A stretch of 64,000 bases of DNA from Leishmania mexicana MHOM/GT/2001/U1103 (lineage: Eukaryota; Euglenozoa; Kinetoplastea; Trypanosomatida; Trypanosomatidae). A program made the translations under genes and the position numbers. The DNA lies in NCBI RefSeq assembly GCF_000234665.1, contig NC_018311.1:124001-188000 (forward strand), in the 5' to 3' direction. A model generated the notes under the pieces. The model saw only the letters and a program-made list of their open reading frames with translations, made no database searches and was not told the origin of the DNA. How positions within the stretch are numbered: the stretch's first letter is position 1; every line of letters begins with the position of its first letter. Of the stretch, positions 51,001-59,041 are shown piece by piece.

Positions 51001-52714
51001 CGCCATCAGCGTTCTCTCTCATGACGTTCGTGTACCGCCGCACGTTGGACAGTGACTGCACTGTATACAACATCATGTATCCCGTCTCTTCCTGCGGGCG
51101 CGTACACGTGACGCAGAGCAGCGTGTGCGATGAAACACAGTGCCACTGCATGTCAGTGATGTGGTAGATGCCGACCGAGGTGGTGAGAGCGCGCTCCGCC
51201 AGCGTCGTGTACCCCCCAGCCGCGGGCGACGCGGACGCTCCAGGCGTCCCTGTAGGTTGGCCAGGCGTTCCGGCAAAGCCTCTGACCAGGGTCGGGTGCG
51301 ACGTTGGCAAGAAGGCCGGCGTTGGTGCGACAGCGAAGTCGCGGCTCTCCACCGTCGCGGTGACGTGTGCGCCGCCTGATGCGGGGTTTGTAGAGAACAG
51401 GGAAGGAGTGGTCGTGGATGCAACACTGCTGAAGCAGCGCTCGCCCACCAAGCCCGGCGACGCGGGGGACGACATGGGAACCTGACTATCCGCAGGGAAG
51501 ACGCAGGAAGGAAAGACGACCATTGTGGCATGCCCCAATGCGAGGGCAACGTGGTGATTCACACGACACACAGCGAGGCTGCGGTAGGCCCCCATGGAAC
51601 GCCACACTACGCGATCCGGCAGCTCCACGGCAGCAGCGGCGCTGCCTACAACAGAGGTGAGCGCCGGCGCGTCATTGCTATTACCGAGCACGACCAGAAC
51701 CGCCTCTGTGTCGAGCACGATGCACAACGTGTCCACGCTGACAAAGTCCACTGCTCGCACGACGGAGGGATGCGCGGGCGTAGATATACGTACCGGCACG
51801 GCAGTAGCAGGAGCAGCGGCACTCGCACCTCTCAGTCTCACGCCCGCAGGGGTGAGCGTGGTGCCACGGTTTGGGGTGGTCGAAGAGAGGGAAGTGTTGC
51901 CGTCCTCGGTCAGTCCAGGGCGAGTGGCCAACAACGTCCCGTCTAAGCGGAAGGCCACCCGTCTCCACCGCAGTCCCCCTGTGAAACCACACTGCCTCTG
52001 CGTTGGCTGGCCGCCACTCGTGATAGGGCCAGAGCCCCACGCTGCGGCGGACGAAGAAGACGCATTCGATGTTTGGAAAACGTTGCTGCGCCCTTGCATG
52101 GATGTGCATCGACTTGCTGAACACCCAGCCTTGCCCGATGACGCGGCGGCAGAGGACGGCGGTGGTATCCAGCTGGCGTGCACCGCGTCGGTGTCCTCTG
52201 CTGTTCGCCAAAACGAAGACGCACGGGTGTCGCGCCACAGCTGCCCAGCACCATCGAACTCGAACAAAAACACGTCCGCTGTCGTGGCCACGGCAACGCG
52301 CAAGACATCATCGGTGAAATGGTGCACGGACACGGCGCACACACGTGACGCCGAGGCCGACAATGCCCGAGCAGGTTCGCCCCGTGTGCAGGCTGTCGCT
52401 CCTCTCGACGCCGTTGTGGCAGCGGCTTCGGCAGTTGTGGGCGCGGTACTCGTCGCCATCTCTGCGCCTGCCGCCGTCGGCGCTTCGTCGAACAGTGGGC
52501 AACTTTGCGCTAGTACGACACCGTTCTTCAGCAGCACCAGTCTGCTTCCTCCCGTGATGAGGGCGGTGTAGAGGTCGCCCCTATGGCTCATGCAGTGCGT
52601 GTCATGGGAGCATTCCTGTGGAAAGAGCACGCGCGGTGGCTCGTGAGGCGGAGACAACGATGATGGTGGCGGTGACGACATGTCGTGAGCGGCAACCTCG
52701 TGAAAAATGCTCAT
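42023..52714 (-). CDS. Rav1/DMXL (rabconnectin-3) family protein, V-ATPase assembly (RAVE)
   Basis: A 3,563-residue protein, ATG at 52712-52714 (MSIFHEVAAHD), with a second ATG 11 codons on. The N-terminal ~1,000 residues contain degenerate beta-propeller (WD-like) strands with long Ala/Ser/Thr/Gly insertions. The central part, about residues 1830-2060, matches the Rav1p core: SGVAFWLHSAADLRTMADRV, KELTDCALMYCTARKVGTLA, RLHAFFSRDFSKDEHNRAAA, and GAAFFLLAGDVRSAVQVLLQ. More low-complexity linkers follow. The last ~500 residues hold WD repeats (NGYIIAVGLSDGSVAGWRCA). Rav1 and the DMXL proteins help assemble the V1 and V0 sectors of the vacuolar ATPase and so acidify organelles. The protein is larger than yeast Rav1 and similar to DMXL1/2 in size. 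Confident family assignment; partner proteins are not in the window. Confidence 0.9.
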   Translation of the reverse strand: MSIFHEVAAHDMSSPPPSSLSPPHEPPRVLFPQECSHDTHCMSHRGDLYTALITGGSRLVLLKNGVVLAQSCPLFDEAPTAAGAEMATSTAPTTAEAAATTASRGATACTRGEPARALSASASRVCAVSVHHFTDDVLRVAVATTADVFLFEFDGAGQLWRDTRASSFWRTAEDTDAVHASWIPPPSSAAASSGKAGCSASRCTSMQGRSNVFQTSNASSSSAAAWGSGPITSGGQPTQRQCGFTGGLRWRRVAFRLDGTLLATRPGLTEDGNTSLSSTTPNRGTTLTPAGVRLRGASAAAPATAVPVRISTPAHPSVVRAVDFVSVDTLCIVLDTEAVLVVLGNSNDAPALTSVVGSAAAAVELPDRVVWRSMGAYRSLAVCRVNHHVALALGHATMVVFPSCVFPADSQVPMSSPASPGLVGERCFSSVASTTTPSLFSTNPASGGAHVTATVESRDFAVAPTPAFLPTSHPTLVRGFAGTPGQPTGTPGASASPAAGGYTTLAERALTTSVGIYHITDMQWHCVSSHTLLCVTCTRPQEETGYMMLYTVQSLSNVRRYTNVMRENADGGWGPCRGGYEDEELDIADAGLGLCGRSVKNIVQLVPAGVIVLAYTPSLRMPGLHAHPCASGSPAFLVGNATSPASTAATPLHTSSLQLETPDVAALSVSTVAGTTWGGAPPPPIAEMHTSLVPNFSHFAEANSLSSRMEFVHVEGDGTVRTSSYAFGRQKHASFAKQRAVGLACRELLQPLLLLYSSLVKVTVLPTWRTRPIELGHDTSKQPCAVELMLGGARRYRMVLRFTSGVVLAVMVDLSAAVYRVECFLALGCAPLLSLRTVVPLAEAEKVHRQPAPSFVWSPAGSSTILIAGLLGFPTPALPIPSETPLSLPKAPESFLEGEKEGAEDSEAAQRAGGSTSADLPVVTRTVSATSSRNATHAASDSAETVMPPRTVWAVVLLQVEPSGMQARVLTVAPLTEVHIPGVSLTGAHDGGGSGSDAQDARQQASAQAAASAASTSARDVPPMPLTTASTAAAAGCAAQVTEDDVVSFMTLRCPEKLRFMPALLKAAQQDAGRLLAQLIAKYGAMEESGEAVGVTQASEKGARMDDGEVEAVPVMSRPHPVLRSLSVLTSGCIGPGGEVLLLVRANALCGGSREGGEGGGAAGLIRLRPPCLEALAPVHHLVAAGGCYIPFEPIVAEYVPVLAEVQQRWWSKPLRPAQLSSTCGDTSPRRLEGWVQDVREALCACQRVSAAAEGAAVVQCQVVPGSPGTTYVRVRTPLSPDTGEVGAPTSLQRLLLPSTIDPRSITCVTGALLVNNDVVIGVLCRTSEVSSGASSVLYLYGCPATQSLAASRKATAAATAKPSDNTGVAAACLASGSSEFGLEATLPGVDAFYLSASGEAVVLRRWPVQVGMGPPPPTESAAVHGSRFERWLRCFPKGSDSGYSYVQDCAWCPPCGVTGGLPGIGGRGSAVAPETVTALMTLDVTGAWGASPVGLSVADAAKLGSSRTSTCHILYATTSNSFIHVRQLPLRSSGATASASGSSSASVLGEAALPQYHPDAVMQLIGMGRWNALGKVLTCVADAVREVVAPVEADGAASTVDESSSMMLFDQSPEELARRLCSSAVARDFHDRPKVTQYEEVLRRVTPPQLSVAALLAEEMQANATAPGPSSLAPSTTAGVRFYDFSATCGALVSELTQLLPQVTLGRLDNHEHLKLLCILEALRDTLPLSRSVDEAAARYLFYSRYVGLGRRLQLTSADTPAAAATDSCAPINSVLHFEVARTATRIVTTASYMWAAMSDSQSTLLSLLFDRASTVYVDGGAGGGAAVGGGGTGEALAPVTGGASAQDLTWEQVKQSGVAFWLHSAADLRTMADRVARHQYQSTKELTDCALMYCTARKVGTLAALAKAQNNQRLHAFFSRDFSKDEHNRAAAAANAYAAISKNMPQYGAAFFLLAGDVRSAVQVLLQRCHNPSLALFVLRAAGDALEEQPSGAETALEWYIAQRTAEAEVCGALDMWELACLSWIDVNPPRVSPEVAVQRRIRALQRIAAHPTAHPEALCALRYARDCVAALAYRGDQFLSPAREVVFLLRLGRYCLAHRLGLNGYLHYHDAEALLRGLRAETAAAARSGTLQRTSNGGGTSRRAPPQTAKMAADFNTGTLLFRGFGGSDDDDEGGSDDGGAPAHARQGSSSSAVGVSAADASSPLFTLSDAAAAAVEAEVQYVYARTGATGRPGSDAATSASVTADAGECKDILRRMLLSFTTASSFMPMSNMAAADGGGGGAESGLMPSLATSSSSARANPHALFQQLLTSLLHLLSAGEANAQPEVPSLSITPRKPADGGWCALCVPLLHFLLSNVALECANYIVLLALQRIPVSTEGVLKAAVQAKLLSDDGDEVQGASATPPPDADAATTAPPLTASPSPLHRPLTAFFHLLVHHMRRHYRDAWAADGGRLGGGQASTSPGRQLEPGGGKGWVWGVGNDDDAEAVAEEDDTMRGSSEDDDQVHRSMFDALLAAGVAEEESSDRGARVCRPSCSAGASWRSFSPRADADGATIDGDAPGDSMPLRLTDSAQVSLLLSCCQAQLHLRLMAHLKQLTQAELDSEVITPTTQRAMDAGILYADALSPEAQAAVVQRRLLQCTLLLDVTSRWSTLSEECMMRIYAAQPQYAPGPLTDPNGVFLEVQQMVSLMRAVLVAVLDAPPRYMQASASQGTAEASAAAECGCAKKEAHDGASDPVTPPPPGKSTTSWLEDNTLTLLELCATQLELFWTLPAPALAQCSQLAAPTRAAVELLQESTASHTSARALLEGMLRPVKVAADPLADHNRLSNAGTRFNDAASASQRLFAFSGSATPASSSHRTRTASPSAPDVTPSPDEPQQCNGHTDVYCPALSYMQLAWMRRHHTHALLRGLLLMVTLNRGQGQGQRPVSTDRLILAQHNHSATGVHFDASSCDSVVWTTESGTSVGHGFRELLAGDNEEALWKQATERNLATAAFTLGLTAQHERLRLAMEHAEQQYTPAVIAAVAAKSALESRPRLGEAANAMPSSHPHLPFFVSRHLDGHLDLYPFASQECVASFRCAGRHGQSAMGSCSGTNGGVGTSSSNAYGWRAWGVAAGPTAAVPAHSARLACSGGGAAVSSWLDRDGRYAVTPVAFSPNGYIIAVGLSDGSVAGWRCAAAAVESPPAFFVPQLFAPFGIRSCTFCGDRSSLVVVVGVAKESHQYRCGYATADSAPSLGISADAPLSGLASPLVASSVAATLDSASATWPTTPASFDAGEMVGEMLILDIMLGAGTITARCALPFIPSYGVYITSLRAVLMVSVDGMLATYAVATGRLAVLGTVPVTTVLRSALGPSLGADGGDAGAGVASSRSGASESDTVYITCVARSSYDPLVAFGVSNGLVLLLHFRSISAAMARTERRIRDEGEDTFVYYPPPVFSAGFDATGSRRSKRGAAQHTKSCAVASMSVRARVTSEVAAPAMGREFLARLPEKTVLSEATCMQVAPHINTRSAIVDLVFSPSMLLAGLEDGKVMAASLIAHATRARLTAGCTIPSDLLEWL

Positions 52715-53493
52715 TTTCTGATTCTCGTGTGTGCGTGTGGGGAAGCAGCTCTGTGATACCGTGTGCGCACGGTGTTAACGACGCTCGCACACGCAGCACG
52801 CACAGGCACACTGCGTCAGTGTATGCGCGCACAAGTCAGCTACGCCCCCCACAAGGAGAGTAAGCGAGAGAAAGCGAAGGAAGCAAACCTTAAAGGGGGG
52901 CGGCAAGCCGTGGGGCATGGAGCGCACGAATGCACGCGAGATGCGCAAGGAAGGCGAAGACGTGCGTGAGCTGATGAACACGGTGCAGATGGATGTCGAC
53001 ACACAAACACCCAGAGAGCCAGAGCACTGCAGTACGAGGATAGGGGTGCGGCGCGGTCCTTGCGAGAGAGACCATGTCGTCATCAGCAAGAGATAAAGGA
53101 TCGGGGAAAGGATAGCCGCAATCCTTTGCGCCTCTTCGACACAGATCGCACCTGTGACAGTTTCTTGGGTGACGTGTGCTAAAGGGAGGCACAAGCCCGA
53201 GGAGAGGAGGAGAGCGCCGGATTGGCAGAAGAGTCCCCCACCACCACTCCTCGCTGCACACACGGCTGAAGCGGTACACACACACGTGCAGCTAAACGCA
53301 GGCACGAACACGGCGACCGGGGTGATGTGTGACAAGATGCGATGGTGCACACGCACGAGAAAAAAAAACGAAAGTGACGAAGGGAAGGATGCCCGACAAG
53401 GCACAGCCCTCGCGTGCCGCGGACTCAAACAACACACGTCGCCGTTAGCCCGCATCGCACGTGTGTGCGTGTGTGTGTGTGTGTGTCCTGCCA
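52715..53493. other. Intergenic region, no gene seen
   Basis: An 0.78-kb spacer. A minus-strand frame of 255 codons spans most of it but is Cys/Ser/Thr-rich and low-complexity, without a family or a good acceptor, and a (GT)n run at about 53461-53488 encodes part of it. It is treated as untranslated sequence. Confidence 0.6.
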
Positions 53494-56181
53494 TCACCGG
53501 CGCTGTGGGGCAACGGCAGCAGCAGCAATGCCGCCTATCCATTCCTCCAGCGCCGTCTCCTCCGCGCGACTGGCCACCTCCAATGCGGCGGTGATAGCGT
53601 CGCGACTCTTGCCGTCCCTGTGGAGGAATTCGGTGTGCGGCCCGACGAGTGAGCCCTTGGCCAGCAACACCTCACCCATTCCGGCATCGCGCACGGAAAG
53701 AAACAGCCGGTGCGTCTCACCAACATCCAGCCACGCGGAGCACACCTCTCGCACGGCAAGAGATGACACTGCCCCCTTAGCCGCCCCAGACACGGTTTCG
53801 GAGCCGGTCGTGCTGTACCGCTTCTTTGGCTTTCGTCGCACTACGAGCAGGCCTGGCTGGCGCTCGTGCTGGCTCGGCTGCCCCACGTTGAGAAGACTCT
53901 TAGCGCCGGTGTCGTACATGTACTCGGACACCGTGTCTTCAAGGTACGCGGCGGCGCTGCGGCCGTCACCGATCAGCGTCCACACCGCGCACGTGTTAGC
54001 GAGGGAGCCACATGTGGGGGAAACGGGCGACGAGGTGTCGTGGCCGGCAGCGTCTCCTTGGCGTGGCGATGGGCTTTGGGGACCCCATGCGATGATGGAG
54101 CCAAGGGTGGTGAACGCGTTCGATGCGACCGGAGCCACGTGGATGTTGGCATAGCGCGCGTCCCCGGCGGGGACGTGGAGGAGGAGCCTGCCTGACCGTG
54201 AGCAGACGCCACTGCCGCCGCGCAGCGCCACCTCGCATGGCAGCCAAAGCGAAGGGGCGTAGGGAGCAATGCGGTACATCGCCCTAAGAGCGGCTGCTGC
54301 CAAAGAGCCGGCATCGTCTGCGCTGAAGGCCCTCGCTTCCGCACCCGCCTCCGTCGCGGTGTCCTTCGCCGGGCGGCACTCACTTGCAACCAACGACGTG
54401 GGGACAGACATGCACACCACCAGTGCATGGGTACTCAGCACCCGCGGTGCGTGCAGCTGGAGCACATACCGCTCCTCCCCTTGTCTGGCTGCATGTGTTG
54501 CATCACTAGGTGCAGGCGTCTGCGCCGCTGAAAAGCCGTGCGCGTGGGCGTCTGAGACACTGGCACGCACCTGCTCGTCACCGGCAGCGCCGCGGAAAAT
54601 GCGTAGAAGGTACGATGTGCACCGCGGTGCAACCAGCGGAGCCCCAACATCGCGTGCGACCAGACGCATGGAACGCTCCCCGCTGCTTAGCGATGGATCA
54701 TCCACGACACACTGCTGCAGCTCTGCCCTGTGCAGCACGGCGCCAAGCTGCTCCAACACCGGACGAGACGACGATGAAAGTCTGCGCAGCTCCCACTCAC
54801 GCACAGTGTCGTGACGCCCCACAGTACTCTCCACATCACTATCATCTCGAGCCAGACCCCTCGTGTGCACTTGACGCCGCTGCTGGCTCAGAAAACGACC
54901 CACATGCGCCTCCCACGCCCGCTCTACCGAGGGAAAGCTGTAGATGGAGCTCGGCTCGGCGTCTGCGCTGTCCAGTGGGAGCGCAGCTACCGCAGCCACC
55001 GTTTCTGCTCCCGCTATCGACGTGGACAGTGCCAGTCCCTCCCAGCACAGCTGCAGGTCGTGCTGGAGAAGGTGCTGCACGGCAGAGGCGGCACCTCCAT
55101 GCCTGGCGGCAAGAGATGCGGAGACGAGGTACAGGCTCCAGCACGACCTGCTTCCATGGGCCTCGTCAACGGCACGCTGGTGCTGCTGTGGCGGCTGTCG
55201 TGAAGAGCAGGGGGGTTGGAGTAGCTGAACAAACGCCGCGCCAGCGGCCGAGTAGAGGCTCACCCCCCAGGCTGAGCTGGGAGCGTCACCTCCCATATCC
55301 GCCAGCGCGTGCGGCGCGCACGGCTCCCGCAGTTGCGTGACGACAGATGCAACAGTCAGTGCCTTGGCAGTCAGCGGAGACACTCGCGCCGACCCGCCCG
55401 GAGCAGCGCCGCTGGCTGCTGCACTCCCGACGAAGCAGCGGAAGCCATCCAGCTCAAGGGTTGGCGTACGGTAAAGTGAGTCCAGGTGCGCCAGGATGCG
55501 GTGCACCGCATCGTCGACGGTGCGAGAAACCGCCGATGTCGACGTGCCGCCGTCCCACACCACCTCCAGGAAGACTCGAAAAAAGGGTAGCAGCGCAGCC
55601 GCTATCGAGCAGGAAGCGGGGGTGGTGGTGGCAATGTCGGCAGACGTGGACGGCGGCACCGCCGCGAGAGTCGAGGGAGGCGGGGGAAGTGCCGTGACCT
55701 CCACCACCCATGCGCGCAGCGGCGCACGCTCACGTTCGACGCACCCGCTCTCCGCCGCCTCAGTTGCGGGAGACACCGCGCTATCACGCCCGTGGGCCGG
55801 GCTGGCCCGCCACGAGGGTTGACGTAGGAGGCTTGCTCGCAGTCTCTCTGCACACCAGTTTGATTGCCCTGAAGCGTCTGATGCAGCTGCGCCAGTGACG
55901 TCCACGTGGCTCGCATACGGCACAAACAGCTCCGTCACGTACAGTGTTGCCCCGGTCTCGTCCATGCTCTCGAAGCGCGCCGTGTTGCTGGACGTGCCGA
56001 GCGGGAGTGCATCTCCTCTGATGCTCTTGTTGCCCGGGGCGGCCGGATCAGTGGCGGCCGTGCTGCCTTTCACAGGGGTGTGAGAGAGGTGGTGAGAGGC
56101 CACGTCGAGTGTCCAGCACCGAGGGGCAAGGATGCACCCCGTCGAGAAGCCCCACACCCGTCGAGGGCACAGGTCCTCCAT
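53494..56181 (-). CDS. Conserved-type hypothetical protein, 895 residues
   Basis: Starts at the first in-frame ATG (56179-56181; MEDLCPRRVWGF), close behind a pyrimidine-rich tract and AG. No family is recognised. The N-terminal third carries a segment with FVPYASHVDVTGAA and short helical parts. Ala/Ser-rich low-complexity linkers separate globular patches, such as FFRVFLEVVWDGG, LHAPRVLSTHALVVCMSVPT and YRIAPYAPSLWLPCEVALRG. The C-terminal ~150 residues are the most structured: YLEDTVSEYMYDTGAKSLLN, QPGLLVVRRKPKKRYS and CSAWLDVGETHRLFLSVRDA. No membrane segment or signal peptide is visible. Codon use and length agree with a real gene; the function is unknown. Confidence 0.82.
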   Translation of the reverse strand: MEDLCPRRVWGFSTGCILAPRCWTLDVASHHLSHTPVKGSTAATDPAAPGNKSIRGDALPLGTSSNTARFESMDETGATLYVTELFVPYASHVDVTGAAASDASGQSNWCAERLRASLLRQPSWRASPAHGRDSAVSPATEAAESGCVERERAPLRAWVVEVTALPPPPSTLAAVPPSTSADIATTTPASCSIAAALLPFFRVFLEVVWDGGTSTSAVSRTVDDAVHRILAHLDSLYRTPTLELDGFRCFVGSAAASGAAPGGSARVSPLTAKALTVASVVTQLREPCAPHALADMGGDAPSSAWGVSLYSAAGAAFVQLLQPPCSSRQPPQQHQRAVDEAHGSRSCWSLYLVSASLAARHGGAASAVQHLLQHDLQLCWEGLALSTSIAGAETVAAVAALPLDSADAEPSSIYSFPSVERAWEAHVGRFLSQQRRQVHTRGLARDDSDVESTVGRHDTVREWELRRLSSSSRPVLEQLGAVLHRAELQQCVVDDPSLSSGERSMRLVARDVGAPLVAPRCTSYLLRIFRGAAGDEQVRASVSDAHAHGFSAAQTPAPSDATHAARQGEERYVLQLHAPRVLSTHALVVCMSVPTSLVASECRPAKDTATEAGAEARAFSADDAGSLAAAALRAMYRIAPYAPSLWLPCEVALRGGSGVCSRSGRLLLHVPAGDARYANIHVAPVASNAFTTLGSIIAWGPQSPSPRQGDAAGHDTSSPVSPTCGSLANTCAVWTLIGDGRSAAAYLEDTVSEYMYDTGAKSLLNVGQPSQHERQPGLLVVRRKPKKRYSTTGSETVSGAAKGAVSSLAVREVCSAWLDVGETHRLFLSVRDAGMGEVLLAKGSLVGPHTEFLHRDGKSRDAITAALEVASRAEETALEEWIGGIAAAAVAPQRR

Positions 56182-57205
56182 TTCCTGGCAAGTCCACACC
56201 ACTGAGTGGAGAGTGGGGGAGGGGGGAGGAGGGGGAGGGTGCCCGAGAAAAGAGCGATACGTTCGAACCCTGAGAACCAGCGCTCATTCATGAGGCGGTG
56301 CAGCGGCGATGACTGCACGGACGGCATGGCGTTGACATGTCAGCCCACAAAGCGGAGAAGACGTACGAGGCGGTCCCGAGAAAACGAAACACAAATTTTG
56401 GAGAGAGAGATGGGGGAAGGACGGGGAGGAGGGACAACGTAGGTGGCAGTGAAACCGTTGGGGAGCCGGCCGTGTGTGTGTGTGTGTGAGGCAGGCAGGG
56501 GCGAGGGGGAGGGCGGGTATGTGTGCATGCAGACACCACACACCCACGCACACGCACGCACACACACACGCATGGGTACACGAGGGTATGAGCGGGGTCG
56601 GGAGGGAGATAATGGAAGAGAAGCGAAGAGGCGGGACAGCGGGTATTCCGCATTATCATCGCTCCCGATCCCTTCGCAGCAGTCTTGACGCTGTCCTCCG
56701 GTTGCGCCGCCTTGGGCGGGCAGGTGGATGGACAATCCGGTCTCTCCGTCTCTCTGTCTTAGCAGCGGTCCTGCAAGTGAGCTTCATCGTCTACATGCCG
56801 CGTCGCGTGTGTGCCCGCCCTCCCACCCCTCTGGATCCAACGCGGACACGCATAGGCAGGCGATTGCTCGCTAGGGAGAGGGGGAAAGGGGTGTGTCTGA
56901 TACTCAGCCATGATGTTGATCGTGTGGAGGTAGGGCTACTTTTTACGAGAGAGAGGAAGGGAGGGGGGAAGGGATGGGCCGAGGAGACGGCGCCCACAAC
57001 GGCAGAACACCCAACACACCCACCGGACAGCTCCGTGACGAAGAGGAAGAGGCGGAGGCGGAGGCGTCCAAAGCACGGGAAGCACCAAAGCAAGAGGCAC
57101 TCCAGTACTTTGGACAGCATAATGCGGCCCTCCTCCCTCTGCCACCCATCCAGCCGTAATACGCTCCCCCTATCGTGCGCCACCGTCACACACCCACACG
57201 TCGAT
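56182..57205. other. Intergenic region, no gene seen
   Basis: A 1.0-kb spacer with the 3' untranslated region of the SLC35F-like gene and the leader of the 895-residue gene. It has a (GT)n run near 56472-56488 and a CA tract near 56535-56570. No conserved frame. Confidence 0.7.
56202..56203 (-). promoter_or_regulatory. Candidate spliced-leader acceptor of the 895-residue protein gene
   Basis: The minus strand has a nearly pure pyrimidine run, CCTCCCCCCCTCCCCCACTC then TCCACTCAG, with AG at 56203-56202, 20 bases before the ATG. A second AG (in TTGCCAG) lies 3 bases before the ATG. The region excludes the longer non-ATG frame. Confidence 0.65.
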
Positions 57206-59041
57206 CTAAATCGGCAAGTTAGCGAGCAGAAACCCCGCCATCACAAGGACGGCACCGGCCACGTAGGCACCACTGAAGTGCGCATTCTTGGAGACGGCGT
57301 CCACGACCATGGCAAGCGGGGTGGTGAGCGACAGCCCAAGCGTGGCGACCACCGGGGAAGTGAGCACGACGCTGCGGGCCCACAGCACGTCGCTGAGATT
57401 GGTGCCGATGAGAGAGTTCATGAGCAAGGGCCAGAACTGCTGCCAGGATGGCCACACAAACTTCTCCGCGCCCGTTACGCTAAGCAGCACCAGACCAGGC
57501 CACAGGAAAACAAAGTTCAAGACGCCGACAGCGCCAAACACCATTCCCATGGAAAAGCGCTCATCCTCCGGCAGATGAAACTTTAGCACAGATGTGTAGG
57601 CGGCGTAGAAGAACGCGGACAGTAGCGCCACGATGTTGCCGCCAACGGTACTGTGCCCGCCAGCGGGGTCCTTGTCGGACAGTCCCACCACAACTGTACC
57701 GCTGACACTGAGAACAACCGCCACAAACCGATTCCTCTCCACAGGGTGCCGCAGCAACATGTGGGATAAGAAGAGCGCCCAGATCGACGAGGTGGAGCTC
57801 AAGATCGTGTTAGAGGCCACCGAAGTGATCGAGAGGGAGAGGTTGAAGAGGTAGTTGGCTAGAAACCAAAGCGGGCAGAAGACGAGCGCGCACCGCCAGA
57901 TGCGCCGGAGCGAGTAGCGGCGAATGCGCTGCCGACGCGCGCGCTGACGATAGCGGCGTCGCGGCGGCGCCCCGGTACCGTTGTGGCGGAGCATCTTTGA
58001 GGAAATCACTACTTCCCGGCGCGTCGCGACCTGCCACAGGGCAGCGTCCGCCAACTGGTCCTCATTTGTCAGGATGACACTGACCACCTCCTCTCGCGCA
58101 CTCGACGCCAACGAGGTGGGAAGGGAATAGTCGCGGCACTCGTCCGCGACGTGCAACCGCACCGTCGACCTGATCACACCGTGCGCGTTGCCAAGGTTGC
58201 TGCCGCCATCGATGTCATCGTTGTCAACCAGCAGACTCCTGCCAGTGACATCAGCACTACACAGCACCTGCTCCGGGGGGAGCCACGGCGTCGACGGTGG
58301 CGTTCCAGCGTGGCGGACACTCACGGCGGTGATCGGCGACCGTGACAGGGGAGCATGGCCGTAGTGGGGCGGTTGTGTCGAATGCGGTGCAGCATGTGAA
58401 ACCAGGTTCGAGGAGGGTGAGCAGTGGTTCATTGACCGCTGCAACTCCCATTCTGCAAGACTTCGACAGTGTCGGACGGCGTGGGAGAAAGTCGGGCTCA
58501 CACCCGACACGGCCGTGCTATGATGAGGCACCTCCCTCACTGCTCCAATGCTGCCGTCGTCTTCTACCGCCGCCACCTCCTCCTCCTCCGTCGACGACGG
58601 CTCCCTCGAGTCCAGCCGTCCATCCTCGATGCACACCGGCTGCGTCTGCGATGTTTCATCCCATGGCGTGCGCCGCCAGCGAGGCGAGAGAAAGAAGCCG
58701 GCGTTCCAAAAGCAAAACCCAGTCGTGTTAAAGTACGTGAGGAAGAACGGCTTGTTGAACTCGAGGGACCCGAAGATGTACTGGATCCAGACCGAGGATG
58801 CCACCCAGATGACCGTCACGCACAAGATGAGGGTGACACCGAGGCCGTACTTTGAGAACGTCATGAGCGGCCTTAGGTGGGGAACAGTGCGAAGCACATC
58901 GTTGTATGCACGATCCACCAGCTCGCGGAGGCGGCTGCGTTGGGCGGCGATAATCGTCGAGCCCGGGGCGTCATCGATGTCCTCAGTGCCGGCAGCGCCA
59001 GCAGCGCTCTCCCGGGTGAAGGGCGACGAACAGCTTGGCAT
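57206..59041 (-). CDS. SLC35F-type drug/metabolite transporter superfamily protein
   Basis: A 611-residue membrane protein from the first in-frame ATG (59039-59041). A pyrimidine tract runs directly to this ATG, so the true start may be a later one, for instance the Met before TFSKYGLG just ahead of the first membrane segment. Two N-terminal segments include VTLILCVTVIWVASSVWIQY and FFLTYFNTTGFCFWNAGFF. A hydrophilic insertion of roughly 260 residues follows. Then come about eight segments, including FCPLWFLANYLFNLSLSITS, SNTILSSTSSIWALFLSHML, FVAVVLSVSGTVVVGLSDKD and GAYVAGAVLVMAGFLLANLP. This matches the SLC35F3-5 group (yeast YML018C-like). Substrates of that group are uncertain. The long cytosolic insertion is unusual compared with human SLC35F5. 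Confidence 0.88.
   Translation of the reverse strand: MPSCSSPFTRESAAGAAGTEDIDDAPGSTIIAAQRSRLRELVDRAYNDVLRTVPHLRPLMTFSKYGLGVTLILCVTVIWVASSVWIQYIFGSLEFNKPFFLTYFNTTGFCFWNAGFFLSPRWRRTPWDETSQTQPVCIEDGRLDSREPSSTEEEEVAAVEDDGSIGAVREVPHHSTAVSGVSPTFSHAVRHCRSLAEWELQRSMNHCSPSSNLVSHAAPHSTQPPHYGHAPLSRSPITAVSVRHAGTPPSTPWLPPEQVLCSADVTGRSLLVDNDDIDGGSNLGNAHGVIRSTVRLHVADECRDYSLPTSLASSAREEVVSVILTNEDQLADAALWQVATRREVVISSKMLRHNGTGAPPRRRYRQRARRQRIRRYSLRRIWRCALVFCPLWFLANYLFNLSLSITSVASNTILSSTSSIWALFLSHMLLRHPVERNRFVAVVLSVSGTVVVGLSDKDPAGGHSTVGGNIVALLSAFFYAAYTSVLKFHLPEDERFSMGMVFGAVGVLNFVFLWPGLVLLSVTGAEKFVWPSWQQFWPLLMNSLIGTNLSDVLWARSVVLTSPVVATLGLSLTTPLAMVVDAVSKNAHFSGAYVAGAVLVMAGFLLANLPI

Noticed and set aside
52775..53542. 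255-codon minus-strand frame between the Rav1-like and 895-residue genes
   Set aside because: Includes a (GT)n-encoded Thr-His run, Cys-rich low complexity and overlap with the 3' end of a real gene in another frame.
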